Assembly (NCBI GenBank): GCA_003242085.1
Contig: QBML01000015.1
Location: 58,237-122,236, forward strand
DNA length: 64,000 nucleotides
DNA from: Pseudanabaena frigida
Lineage (GTDB): Bacteria > Cyanobacteriota > Cyanobacteriia > Pseudanabaenales > Pseudanabaenaceae
Direction: 5' to 3'
A model generated the notes under the pieces. That model saw nothing but the letters and a program-made list of their open reading frames with translations. It did no database searches and was not told where the DNA came from. Positions 8,371-17,154 of this stretch are shown one piece after another. The position numbers and the translations under genes were made by a program. How positions within the stretch are numbered: the first letter of the stretch is position 1; each line of letters begins with the position of its first letter.

Positions 8371-9510
8371 TTAACCACCACCTAGCCAGCCAAAAAAACC
8401 ACCTTTTTTATCATCTTTGGGCTTTGATGGTGGCTTTTCTGTATTTGGAGATATGCCACTGACTTGGTTAATATACTTTATTGCCATTGGCTCTTCAGGA
8501 TTCAGTTTTAGGGCTTGCTGAAAGCTCACTTTTGCCATGCCAGCTAATTTTTGATTCATGTAAACAAAGCCTAACAGAGCATGACATTTACTATTGTTGC
8601 AATCAATTTGGATGGCACTACGCAGTTCTTTTAGTGCAGAAGTCCATAACTGCTGATTGATATAGCTTTCGGCTTGACGGATATGTTGACTAATCGAACT
8701 ATTGTTGCTAGCTTGGCTTGAACTATTTTGCGATCTCCCAAATGTAGTATCTGACGTATTTGTTGTATTACTAGCACTCCGAGGCGGTACTTGTGCCTCA
8801 CTCCGCATTTGATAACTGCCGCTTGAAGCACTAGTCTGAGCTGAATTAGCTCTAGTTGAGCTTTCAGTATTAGTGTTATTTACATTATTTGCTCTAGTTG
8901 AGCTAGCCGTCGTATTAGCTGCGGTATCAATGCTATTTACCTTGACACCTGTATTATTACTAGGGGTACTCTTTAGAGGTGTCGTAACTACGACTGAGCT
9001 TCTAGACTCATCTGTAGAGTGTCTATATCCTTCTTGTAGGAGAATATGAACTAGGTTTAATTCACTCAATAAACCGATATTTTCTAAGGCGCGATTTAGA
9101 TCTTGATACTGAGAACTAGCGATCGCTTGAATGGTTTGTTCGTAGTTTATATCTTTGGCAGAAATTAAGTATTTTTTGGCGATGTCTGACTGGGGGGAAA
9201 ACTTCTGATTGCGCTTCATCAAGCGTTTGCCAAGAAGTTTTAATATTGCTGAATATTCCGTGCGCTCTCGCTCTTGAGACAATACATTGTAGGCAGGGTT
9301 AACTAGCTTAGATAGATATTGTGTGGCTACTTGCTTTTCTGTAGATGTGCGTCCATGGACATCAGGATGTAAACATTTAGCAATTAAAAGGTAACGTTTA
9401 CGAACATGGGAAGCTTCGGCTGTTAGTGGTAAGCCCAGTACAGCGTAGTAATCATTAAAGTCATATTGACCGATGCCCCGATCTATACGAAATGTTCTTG
9501 GGTTTTCCAC
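8371..9510 (-). CDS. J-domain protein with C-terminal TPRs
   Basis: 379 residues. A J domain at about 17-90 (DYYAVLGLPLTAEASHVRKR, with the essential HPD in CLHPDVHG) should stimulate a DnaK ATPase. A low-complexity Ser/Thr/Asn linker (about 165-270) follows. The C-terminal third has tetratricopeptide repeats (LWTSALKELRSAIQIDCNNS, AKVSFQQALKLNPEEPMAI) and the end is Gly-rich (KKGGFFGWLGGG). It lacks the Gly/Phe and zinc regions of true DnaJ. The GTG start at 9510 has GAGG eight bases upstream. A dnaK lies 43 kb away in this window, but no direct link is shown. Confidence 0.9.
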   Translation of the reverse strand: MENPRTFRIDRGIGQYDFNDYYAVLGLPLTAEASHVRKRYLLIAKCLHPDVHGRTSTEKQVATQYLSKLVNPAYNVLSQERERTEYSAILKLLGKRLMKRNQKFSPQSDIAKKYLISAKDINYEQTIQAIASSQYQDLNRALENIGLLSELNLVHILLQEGYRHSTDESRSSVVVTTPLKSTPSNNTGVKVNSIDTAANTTASSTRANNVNNTNTESSTRANSAQTSASSGSYQMRSEAQVPPRSASNTTNTSDTTFGRSQNSSSQASNNSSISQHIRQAESYINQQLWTSALKELRSAIQIDCNNSKCHALLGFVYMNQKLAGMAKVSFQQALKLNPEEPMAIKYINQVSGISPNTEKPPSKPKDDKKGGFFGWLGGG

Positions 9511-9828
9511 TATCGATCCTCGCCTTTTCGCTACCCAAACAAAAAAATTTGTTTTTAAAAGATTCTAAAACAGATAAGTAATCATAGCTTACCCACTATT
9601 AATACTTGTGCGATCGCAGCAATTACATCTTTCCTATAGGTAAAATATTGAAAATTTACACATTATTTTAGTTCCATTTACAGTAATTTGTGTTGAAATT
9701 TCAGTCACTTGGGGTCAGATAAACTGTCAGATTCTCTAAAGAATGAATGACTCCGCAGTAATTTTGTCTAGAAAAATTCGAATCTTGATTTAGCACAACA
9801 CATTGCCAGCAATATGTTGGCGGTCTAT
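9511..9828. other. gene-free stretch
   Basis: 318 bp, AT-rich. The only structure seen is an imperfect hairpin at 9796-9819 (CAACACATTGC / GCAATATGTTG, one mismatch) just past the stop of the TPR gene. No RNA gene was recognised. Confidence 0.6.
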
Positions 9829-10590
9829 TTACGAGCTAGTCAGCACTTGTTTTGCGGTTTGAATTTGATCGGCGCTAAAGCCTGCTTCATTGAGAAAGTC
9901 TAAAAATTCAGAGCTACGATATCTGGCATCAACACCGATCGCCTCGCGAAATATTCTTTTGGCACTAGCGCGATCGCCCGATGTCCATTGGGCGATCGCG
10001 AGCGCAACAAAGGGGTGGGGATTATTAGGTTCTAATTCGATCGCCTTTTGGGCATAAGCGATTGCGAGATCAGTTTGCTTTAAGCGTTGATAGGCAAGAC
10101 TGAGATTGTAATGGGCGATCTCGTTATCAGTTTTGAGGAGTGAAGCCCAACTATGTAAAATGACAGCTTGCGGTAAATCACCACGCACTAGATAGACAAT
10201 CCCGATCGCGTTAAAGGCTTGTAGTGATGTTGGTGAGAGATAAATTGCGTCCCATAGTGAAGCAGCGGCGGCTTCATCTTTTTTAGCCAAGTGTTGTGTC
10301 CAGCCAAGAATAATCCGTCCATCCAGATTGCTGGGATCGAGGGTGACCGACTGCTGCAATGCGGCGATCGCTTCCTCAAAGCGTTCTTGTTTGCGATAGG
10401 ACAGCCCTAATTGACGATATTCATCGGCAGCACGTTTGTCAGCTTGAGTTAATTTTGAAGACTGAGGTGAGCTAGTTTTAGGGTTAGCCGCGATCGCTGG
10501 CAATGTTGGCATGATGTAAGTTCCCAGCACCAACAAATTTAACAAGCTTGAGATTTTAAACAATCTTTTCAAGTTAACTCTCATCCTCAA
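9829..10590 (-). CDS. exported tetratricopeptide-repeat protein
   Basis: 253 residues. The N-terminus MRMRVNLKRLFKISSLLNLL...PAIAA reads as a signal peptide, so it is probably periplasmic or lipid-anchored. TPR units follow from about residue 55 (EYRQLGLSYRKQERFEEAIAALQQSVTLDP, then ILGWTQHLAKKDEAAAASLW, NLSLAYQRLKQTDLAIAYAQ, ALAIAQWTSGDRASAKRIF). It is a protein-interaction scaffold of unknown partner. The start could be two codons later. It is downstream of the BamE-like membrane protein gene but separated from it by two strong palindromes, so probably transcribed separately. Confidence 0.88.
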   Translation of the reverse strand: MRMRVNLKRLFKISSLLNLLVLGTYIMPTLPAIAANPKTSSPQSSKLTQADKRAADEYRQLGLSYRKQERFEEAIAALQQSVTLDPSNLDGRIILGWTQHLAKKDEAAAASLWDAIYLSPTSLQAFNAIGIVYLVRGDLPQAVILHSWASLLKTDNEIAHYNLSLAYQRLKQTDLAIAYAQKAIELEPNNPHPFVALAIAQWTSGDRASAKRIFREAIGVDARYRSSEFLDFLNEAGFSADQIQTAKQVLTSS

Positions 10591-10605
10591 AATATAGCAA
10601 TAAAA

Positions 10606-10634
10606 GTATAGGGGGCGCGACGCGCCCCCTATAC
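10606..10634. repeat. GC-rich palindrome, 14-bp arms
   Basis: GTATAGGGGGCGCG and its complement with a single A loop. First of two adjacent palindromes. Confidence 0.85.
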
Positions 10635-10638
10635 CTAA

Positions 10639-10677
10639 AAAACAAAGAAGGTTCGCAAAGCGAACCTTCTTTGTTTT
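10639..10677. repeat. palindrome, 18-bp arms, AAA loop
   Basis: Perfect arms 10639-10656 and 10660-10677. The right arm enters the stop codon of the gene at 10676-11719. Confidence 0.85.
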
Positions 10678-11719
10678 ATTTGCTAGCGGTGAGTTGACGA
10701 TATGCTCTTGAAACTAGCTTGTCGTCTACAAATGTGGCATTCATGCTTAAGTCTGAACTAGACCAGCTAACAATTACAGCCCGATCGCCAAACTTGCGAT
10801 CGATGCCCAAAGGTTTACCTTCGCCACCAAGGATGCTTGCTACTTGGTCGTAACGCATTCCTTTGCCTAGACACACATAATTTTTGAGTGATACCGCAGG
10901 GCTACCACAACGATATTGCACATTGGTCATGTTGGTGTCATGGTGCTGCTTAGGCAAGAGCGCTAGATTGAATGTGGGACCAGAAAGCGCATCGATCAGC
11001 CATAGTGCTGCAATGATCATTACGCCTACAATCAATACATCCTCAATCACTGCCCGAACTAAATTACGCTGATGACGACGTTTGATTTGCTGAGCTTTCT
11101 CTTTTGTCCAAGTTTCCCAAGGAAAAGTATCAACCCATTGAATAGTGTCGTTAAACTTAGCGATCGCTGAAATCCGAACCGCGTTTAAGGCTCCTTTTGG
11201 ATCTCGAATCGTAATACGACTAGTAGTACGAGCTGCAGCTAAGGTCTTAGGATCGACTAGCCAGCCGCGTAATTGGTGAACGAGATTTACAGCTTTCGAT
11301 TTGTCTCTAGAAAGAGAACTCTCTTGTTTATTCCGAGCAGGCGAGCGTCTGTTGTCATTACGCGCAAGGGCATTAGTTGGCAGAGGTGCAGGTGCAGCAA
11401 TCAATGGTATGTCGCGTCCTTGTGCCAATACTGGTATGGCTTCCCCGACCATATAAAATTCCCATTCAATTCGCTGCACCCCAACCAATTGCAAGCGATT
11501 AAAGTATCGATCGATGCTTTGCGTAAATTCGTTTAGGCGATCGCGATCGGAGTTAGATGTAATCAGCGTAAAAGCAATGGATAGAACTTGCTGCTCAAAC
11601 TTAAATTCTGTTTGCTCAGCAGCTACTAGATCCATATAATCGGAAGCAAGACTAGTCAGAACATGCTGCAACTTCTGCCAAGCCTGTCTATCTTCAAGAT
11701 TTAATCGCACTGCTTTCAT
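10676..11719 (-). CDS. uncharacterised membrane protein with BamE/SmpA-like C-terminus
   Basis: 347 residues. The N-terminal ~100 residues are soluble (RQAWQKLQHVLTSLASDYMD...), followed by a Pro/Arg/Ser linker. A transmembrane segment lies at about 228-250 (AVIEDVLIVGVMIIAALWLI). The last ~80 residues include YVCLGKGMRYDQVASILGGE and AVIVSWSSSDLSMNATFVDD, which recalls the BamE/SmpA fold, where GMxxxqV..lLG starts the domain. I do not recognise a named family for the whole protein. The C-terminal resemblance is inference. It appears monocistronic. Confidence 0.75.
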   Translation of the reverse strand: MKAVRLNLEDRQAWQKLQHVLTSLASDYMDLVAAEQTEFKFEQQVLSIAFTLITSNSDRDRLNEFTQSIDRYFNRLQLVGVQRIEWEFYMVGEAIPVLAQGRDIPLIAAPAPLPTNALARNDNRRSPARNKQESSLSRDKSKAVNLVHQLRGWLVDPKTLAAARTTSRITIRDPKGALNAVRISAIAKFNDTIQWVDTFPWETWTKEKAQQIKRRHQRNLVRAVIEDVLIVGVMIIAALWLIDALSGPTFNLALLPKQHHDTNMTNVQYRCGSPAVSLKNYVCLGKGMRYDQVASILGGEGKPLGIDRKFGDRAVIVSWSSSDLSMNATFVDDKLVSRAYRQLTASK

Positions 11720-11913
11720 GATTTATCCTCATCGTAGACCCTAACGCGGTCTCAATCTCTGGCAACTTTTTTGGGTATGTAGTTGCTCTTTGTGTGACAA
11801 GCAGGATGTTACCCAAATCCATGGAGTTTTTTAACAGGTTCTTTAAAAAGATGAAAGCCAGAGCAAACACTTTTTATCTTCACATATACCAATGAAAGCT
11901 TTGCTTGGGACAT

Positions 11914-11968
11914 AAAACCCAAATAAATAGCGGCGACGCGAAGCGTCGCCGCTATTTATTTGGGTTTT
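11914..11968. repeat. MITE-like palindrome, 26-bp arms, GAA loop
   Basis: Perfect arms 11914-11939 and 11943-11968 starting AAAACCCAAATAAATAG; the same opening recurs at 47297. Flanks GGGACAT and TTTGTCCTA fit the outer repeat of the family. It lies past the ald stop, in a 295-bp gap. Confidence 0.88.
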
Positions 11969-12014
11969 AGTTTGTCCTAGCTATTGCTCAATATAAGCTT
12001 TGCTTCTTGCGTTG

Positions 12015-13106
12015 CTATAGTTTGGACAAGTCAGGAAATGCCTCGGCGACAGCAGGATAAACAATATGCCCATCTTGAATATTTACGCCTTTTGCCAACG
12101 CGCGATCGCGTGCCAAAGCTTCTAAGCCTAAATCAGCCAAAGCACATGTGTATGGAAGTGTCGCATTTACCAAAGCCTGAGTCGCCGTCCAAGGTACTGC
12201 CCCAGGCATATTGGGCACACCATAATGTAGTATGCCTTCTGCTTCATAAACAGGATCGGTGTGCGATGTCGGATGCACTGTTTCGATGCAGCCGCCTTGA
12301 TCGACTGCTACATCGACAATTACCGAATGCGATCGCATTTGCCCCACTAATTCACGTTTTACTAAAGTCGGTGCTCGCTTGCCAGTAATTAGTACTGCCC
12401 CAATTACCAGATCCGCAGAACTAACAGACTCAGAAATGTTACTCGTATTGCTATACAGTAACTGCACTCGTGAACCAAATAGGGATTCTAATTCTCCAAG
12501 ACGGTTCAGATTAACGTCTAAAATTGTCACCCTAGCGCCTAAGCCGATCGCCATTCTCGCTGCCTCAGTGCCAACTACACCACCACCAAGAACGACTACA
12601 TGCCCAGCTTTTACTCCTGGGATACCCCCTAGTAAAACACCACTGCCGCCTTGTTGTTTTGTAAGATAATGCGCCCCAAACTGAACGGATAATCGTCCCG
12701 CAATGATACTCATCGGCACTAGCAAAGGTAATTGCCCGTTGGGAGTTTGTACTGTTTCATAGGCAATGCAGGTCGCGCCTGATTCGATCAATGCTTCAGT
12801 CAATTGGCGATCAGCGGCAAGATGTAAATAAGTAAACAAAATCAAGTGCGGATGCAGTAGCTCGTATTCGCAAGGCAATGGCTCTTTGACCTTGACCACC
12901 ATGTCCTGTGCGTAAACCTCTTGGGGTGTACCCACAATTTTTGCACCAGCTAGTATGTATTCATCATCGCTAAAACCAGATCCGATGCCTGCATTTGTTT
13001 CGATAAAAACTTGGTGCGATCGGGCTGTCAATGTCGCTGTACCAGCAGGTGTAAGTCCTACGCGAAACTCACGATCTTTAATTTCTTTCGGTACACCAAT
13101 TTTCAC
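12015..13106 (-). CDS. ald: alanine dehydrogenase
   Basis: Catalyses the NAD-dependent interconversion of alanine with pyruvate and ammonia. The start KIGVPKEIKDREFRVGLTPAG is diagnostic. The nucleotide-binding GGGVVGTEAARMAIGLGARV follows at about 170-190, and HYGVPNMPGAVPWTATQAL is a family hallmark. The start is a GTG at 13106 preceded by CAGGAG, far better than the in-frame ATG 51 bases upstream; the length is then 363 residues. A palindrome lies on each side, so it is probably a single gene. Nitrogen or amino acid catabolism is the likely role. Confidence 0.96.
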   Translation of the reverse strand: MKIGVPKEIKDREFRVGLTPAGTATLTARSHQVFIETNAGIGSGFSDDEYILAGAKIVGTPQEVYAQDMVVKVKEPLPCEYELLHPHLILFTYLHLAADRQLTEALIESGATCIAYETVQTPNGQLPLLVPMSIIAGRLSVQFGAHYLTKQQGGSGVLLGGIPGVKAGHVVVLGGGVVGTEAARMAIGLGARVTILDVNLNRLGELESLFGSRVQLLYSNTSNISESVSSADLVIGAVLITGKRAPTLVKRELVGQMRSHSVIVDVAVDQGGCIETVHPTSHTDPVYEAEGILHYGVPNMPGAVPWTATQALVNATLPYTCALADLGLEALARDRALAKGVNIQDGHIVYPAVAEAFPDLSKL

Positions 13107-13164
13107 TGTTATCTCTCCTGAAAAAATTAAGACCCTGCCAAATCTTACTAGGGACATGCTTTAA

Positions 13165-13227
13165 AATAAAGAACCAGATTTTTTGTGGCGCGGCGAAGCC
13201 GCGCCACAAAAAATCTGGTTCTTTATT
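13165..13227. repeat. palindrome, 30-bp arms, AATAAAGA-type
   Basis: Perfect 30-bp arms at 13165-13194 and 13198-13227, core GCGGC-GAA-GCCGC. The arms share AATAAAGA and TTTTTGTGGCG with the palindromes at 5631 and 17013. Confidence 0.9.
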
Positions 13228-13236
13228 CAGACTTAC

Positions 13237-15516
13237 TTAAGCTGAGCCTTTTTCACGTTGCGATCTTAATAGAGCTTCTACTAACAAATTTACGCTGACT
13301 GGTTTGCTAATGTAATCGTCCATCCCTGCTGAAAAACACCTGATGCGATCGCTCTCCATTGCATTTGCTGTTAATGCAATAATATATGGGCGTTGTTTTA
13401 AGCATGTATCATTAATGATGCGCTTAGTAGTTTCAATCCCATCCAACTCAGGCATTTGTACATCCATAAAAATCACATCGTAGATATTATTTTGCAAAGC
13501 CTCTAAAACTTTTAAACCATTATCAGCTATAACAATTTCGTACCCCAATCTATTGAAGATTTTGCGAGCGACTAATTGGTTGAAAGTATTATCTTCTGCC
13601 AATAAAATATTTAAAGGTAGCTTTTGCGCTAAATTGCGATCGAAAGATGATTTATTGACGATAGAAGTGGATTGATTTTGTCCGTTCTGAGAATTGTCTT
13701 TTGGAGTTCCCAGTGAGACAGTAAACCTAAAATTACTACCAACACCAAGTTGGCTGCTTACAGTAATTTTACTGCCCATTATGCCAGCAATTTTTTGACT
13801 TATTGCTAAACCTAAGCCTGTTCCTTGAGCCTTGAACTTTGTTTCTCCCGCTTGTTCAAATGGCAAAAAAATAGATTCCAATTTGTCGGATTCAATCCCG
13901 ATACCTGAATCTTCTAATTCAAAATTAATTAATATAAAAGAATTTATTGTATCTTCATCTAATCTGACAAATTCATCAGGATAGACTCGAAATATAACGT
14001 GACCTTTGTTCGTGAATTTGATAGCATTGCTCAAAAGATTTAATAGAACTTGTCTTAATCTTTTGCTATCGGTATGCACTAATGTTGGTAAGTTAGGAGA
14101 AAAATTATAAACAAAATCAATATTTTTCTGATTGGCTTGAACTTGAGCTATGTCTACTAAATCTTTGATAATCTTTGATAGGTTTACATCTTGTAGTTGA
14201 AGCTCCATTTTGCCAGCTTCAATTTTAGAAATATCAAGAATATCATCAATTAAATTTAGTAGATGTATTCCAGATTGATAAACTGTTTCTAGATCTGATT
14301 TTTCTGAAACATCTAGATTGTGAGAGTCTTGTAAAACTTGAACCAAGCCTAAAATAGCATTGAGGGGAGTTCTTAACTCATGACTCATGTTAGAAAGAAA
14401 TTCAGTCTTAGTGAGGTTTGCATTTTCGGCATTTTTCTTAGCCTCTGTTAATGCAATGTTTTGACTTTCTAAAACTAATGCAGCTTCCTTAAGGTTAGAC
14501 TTGCTTTTTTCGAGTTGAACTGATTTTTCGATTAATCTTACTTTTGATTTCTGTAAATTAGCGATCGCCTGTTGTTTCTCAGCTAATATCGCAATTAAAC
14601 TTAGAGTAGTTACAACAATAACGATGATAAAAGATTGTAATAAGATTAATGAATAGTTCGCATGTTGAACTGCAAAGGAACCCAACCCTTTTACCGTTCC
14701 CAAAACGGCAATCATTGTTATAACAACAATTAAGTTTGTTGCACCAAACTGTCCAAATTTTAGGACTGACCATACGAGACAGGGAATTAGTACATACTCT
14801 AAACTGTATTCTTGATAAAAGGAGAGAACCCCTATAGAAATTACAATAGCAATTAAAATGATTGCTTCAGTAAGTCTCCACGGACTAATTTTAATTGATT
14901 TCTTTGTGTCCTTATTTTTAATATTTTTAAAATAAAATTCATACCAACTAAAGATTGCTGGCGTAAATATGCATATTCCCGCTACATTGGAAATCCACCA
15001 AGTTAGCCAAACTGAGCCAAATAAAGACCAAGATACTTTGCCACCTAAACATAGACAGACCACGCCAGCGGTGGCATTAATCATTGGGGCTAAAGTACCT
15101 GTAAAAACAAGAAATTTATAAATATCGTCTAACCTTCTGAAAGGATTTCTGCCTCTAATAGTTAGACGTAGTAAATAGTTGCCAACTGCAGCTCCTATTG
15201 TCGTGCCGATTGCAATTCCTAAAACTTGTAAAATCGAAGCGATCGCAACATACAAATTATGAGCATCAAAAAATGCCCATATATTTGCTAGAAATGAACC
15301 AATTAAAACCCCTAGTAAAAGTTGTCGCCCAAAAATCAAAATAGCTGCTGCCGCCAATCCATCAGGCGGCCAAACAGGTGTAACGGATTGAGGTGTAGCT
15401 GCTACATGGCGCGAAAACTCTGCCATGCCATAGTAAACCAGTGCCAACATTACAATTGCGACGACACGCAGGAATGGCTTTAGTTTTTGCTGGGAGAGAA
15501 CGAACATTTGTCCCAT
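13237..15516 (-). CDS. hybrid sensor histidine kinase, MASE1-HisKA-HATPase-REC
   Basis: 759 residues. The N-terminal ~310 residues form several membrane helices of the MASE1 type (MAEFSRHVAATPQSVTPVWPPDG). A coiled coil leads to HisKA with the phospho-His in FLSNMSHELRTPLNAI. The ATPase domain has DSGIGIESDKLESIF and GTGLGLAIS. The C-terminal receiver has ILLAEDNTFNQLVARKIF and the acceptor Asp in DVIFMDVQMPELDGI. No output domain is attached, so the phosphoryl group probably passes to a separate Hpt or regulator. The signal is unknown; MASE1 is an integral membrane sensor. The first Met and a second Met three codons later are both possible starts. Confidence 0.94.
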   Translation of the reverse strand: MGQMFVLSQQKLKPFLRVVAIVMLALVYYGMAEFSRHVAATPQSVTPVWPPDGLAAAAILIFGRQLLLGVLIGSFLANIWAFFDAHNLYVAIASILQVLGIAIGTTIGAAVGNYLLRLTIRGRNPFRRLDDIYKFLVFTGTLAPMINATAGVVCLCLGGKVSWSLFGSVWLTWWISNVAGICIFTPAIFSWYEFYFKNIKNKDTKKSIKISPWRLTEAIILIAIVISIGVLSFYQEYSLEYVLIPCLVWSVLKFGQFGATNLIVVITMIAVLGTVKGLGSFAVQHANYSLILLQSFIIVIVVTTLSLIAILAEKQQAIANLQKSKVRLIEKSVQLEKSKSNLKEAALVLESQNIALTEAKKNAENANLTKTEFLSNMSHELRTPLNAILGLVQVLQDSHNLDVSEKSDLETVYQSGIHLLNLIDDILDISKIEAGKMELQLQDVNLSKIIKDLVDIAQVQANQKNIDFVYNFSPNLPTLVHTDSKRLRQVLLNLLSNAIKFTNKGHVIFRVYPDEFVRLDEDTINSFILINFELEDSGIGIESDKLESIFLPFEQAGETKFKAQGTGLGLAISQKIAGIMGSKITVSSQLGVGSNFRFTVSLGTPKDNSQNGQNQSTSIVNKSSFDRNLAQKLPLNILLAEDNTFNQLVARKIFNRLGYEIVIADNGLKVLEALQNNIYDVIFMDVQMPELDGIETTKRIINDTCLKQRPYIIALTANAMESDRIRCFSAGMDDYISKPVSVNLLVEALLRSQREKGSA

Positions 15517-15601
15517 GCCTATTTAGTTGAGATGGCAGATCAAATAATCAGCAAATTACAATCTTAAGCTCACGACTGCGATCTTTTAAAGAATGATCCC
15601 T

Positions 15602-16243
15602 TTAGATTTCTTTGAAGGTATCCTTTAAAACTGTACGGGCTGCTAATTGACTTCTAGTTGAAGATAGTATTTCTGCCTCACGCCGCAAACGCGCTGACGT
15701 ATCGCAAGTTTCAAGTAATGATTGCTGCTCTAGGCTTGCGCCTTGAAAATTGCTGGCTACCCAGTAAGATAGCTCGATTGGTCCACGCGGAATCTTGGGT
15801 AACTCTATTTCCTGATCTGTGAGTTTTTGCGATAGGCGGATGACATCATTGAGCAGCTCGCGTACTTCCGTGGCTAGCAGGTACGGTGCATCAGTGCTAG
15901 GCTCATCCTCAATCCACTCAACTAATCCCACGCGGTAAGGCGTTTCGCGTACGTACTCCAACACTCGAAAGCGTTGTTGCCCTGTGGTCAAGATTTTAAA
16001 GCGATCGTCAGGCAGGCGATGATATTGAATAATTTGAGCAACACATCCAATATTTGCGGGTTTGCCAGTTTCTGAGTCCCACATCAGAACCCCAAAACAG
16101 CGATCGCTTTCTAATACCGTATTGATCATCATGCGGTAACGGTATTCAAAAATATGCAGTGGAAGTGACTGTCCAGGAAACAGTACCAACTCAGGTAAGG
16201 GGAATAGAGGCAATTCGCGAACTGAGATCGATGATGAAGTCAT
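15602..16243 (-). CDS. Lon N-terminal (LAN) domain protein
   Basis: About 213 residues. RELPLFPLPELVLFPGQSLP and HIFEYRYRMMINTVL are the start of the Lon substrate-binding domain. No AAA or protease domain follows, so it is a stand-alone LAN protein, common in cyanobacteria, with no protease activity of its own expected. Start chosen at the ATG at 16243; a GTG 18 bases upstream is less likely. It is transcribed with the hybrid kinase gene downstream on the same strand, 85 bp apart. Confidence 0.92.
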   Translation of the reverse strand: MTSSSISVRELPLFPLPELVLFPGQSLPLHIFEYRYRMMINTVLESDRCFGVLMWDSETGKPANIGCVAQIIQYHRLPDDRFKILTTGQQRFRVLEYVRETPYRVGLVEWIEDEPSTDAPYLLATEVRELLNDVIRLSQKLTDQEIELPKIPRGPIELSYWVASNFQGASLEQQSLLETCDTSARLRREAEILSSTRSQLAARTVLKDTFKEI

Positions 16244-16324
16244 TGTTGCTAAACTTGGCACTAGTTAAGACGCTTTACTTAGTTTAGCTTGAGTATTATG
16301 GCTATCGCCAGTTGCGTTAAGACA

Positions 16325-16379
16325 TTACACCCAAAAAAGAGAGCCTGCGCTTTTAGCAGGCTCTCTTTTTTGGGTGTAA
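16325..16379. repeat. MITE-like palindrome, 24-bp arms
   Basis: Perfect arms 16325-16348 and 16356-16379 with loop GCTTTTA. The left flank TATGGCTATCGCCAGT...TTAAGACATTA matches the outer repeat of the family. Confidence 0.85.
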
Positions 16380-16471
16380 GCATTATATTTACAGCTAATG
16401 ATAAAAAACTTACTGCAATCCTGTAACTAGATTGTCAAGTAGTAATTGAAGCCGTTAAGATCACAGTTTTT

Positions 16472-16915
16472 TTACATGAGTTCTCTTGGATTTTCCTCGT
16501 CACGGACATGAAAACGAAATCTTGCTTGCTGAATACATGGGCGCATTTGTTCGTATAGCTCTCTTACGTCTATTGGTAAGCGCTCCAGTACCACTTTGGG
16601 TGCAGAAATATCACGGGTAAGCAAGAGTATATTCCCAGTACCCATGATGCGTTGATTTAGAGGTTTCTCTAGGTGAATGTCATCAACTTGATAGATTTCT
16701 AGGGTCTCGATATTTCTAGAAAAAATACCAATTTCAATGACAATCCGTTGCGAAGTAATCAAATATTGAGTGTTAGTCGATCTCAACCAAAACCAGATAG
16801 CGCCGATACCTAAAGTGAAAATGGCAATTAACAACCTTGTCACACTACCTAAAACCGCAGGATGACCTTTAAAGAGAATGCGCTCATCAGGTAACGGTAC
16901 TTTTGCCGTAGACAT
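16472..16915 (-). CDS. PH-domain (bPH2/YdbT-type) membrane protein
   Basis: 147 residues from the ATG at 16915; an upstream in-frame TTG is ignored. PLPDERILFKGHPAVLGSVT is followed by a single hydrophobic stretch (LLIAIFTLGIGAIWFWL) and then a bacterial PH domain with NTQYLITSQRIVIEIGIFS and YQVDDIHLEKPLNQRIMGTG. Such proteins sit at the cytoplasmic membrane; function is unknown. Palindromes on both sides suggest a single-gene unit. Confidence 0.87.
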   Translation of the reverse strand: MSTAKVPLPDERILFKGHPAVLGSVTRLLIAIFTLGIGAIWFWLRSTNTQYLITSQRIVIEIGIFSRNIETLEIYQVDDIHLEKPLNQRIMGTGNILLLTRDISAPKVVLERLPIDVRELYEQMRPCIQQARFRFHVRDEENPRELM

Positions 16916-17012
16916 AAATGTTTCCAATAAAAACAATTGGTGCAAGTTTTGACTGCACCAATTATCGTAACGCCTTAGTTATGTTTTTTATATCGTTAAG
17001 TTTCAGTGATTT

Positions 17013-17071
17013 AATAAAGAGCTGATTTTTGTGGCGCGGCAAAGCCGCGCCACAAAAATCAGCTCTTTATT
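17013..17071. repeat. palindrome, 28-bp arms, AATAAAGA-type
   Basis: Perfect arms 17013-17040 and 17044-17071, core GCGGC-AAA-GCCGC. Third copy of this arm type. Confidence 0.9.
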
Positions 17072-17108
17072 TTACTGCACGTCCCTTATAGTGATTTCAA
17101 AAAATAAA

Positions 17109-17139
17109 AAAGGAGGCAATGTACAGCATTGCCTCCTTT
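17109..17139 (-). terminator. argG intrinsic terminator
   Basis: 13-bp stem (AAAGGAGGCAATG on the plus strand) with a 5-base loop, 15 bp past the argG stop. On the minus strand it is followed by a T-rich tail (TTTTTATTTT). Confidence 0.88.
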
Positions 17140-17154
17140 CTTAAGGTTTATGGA

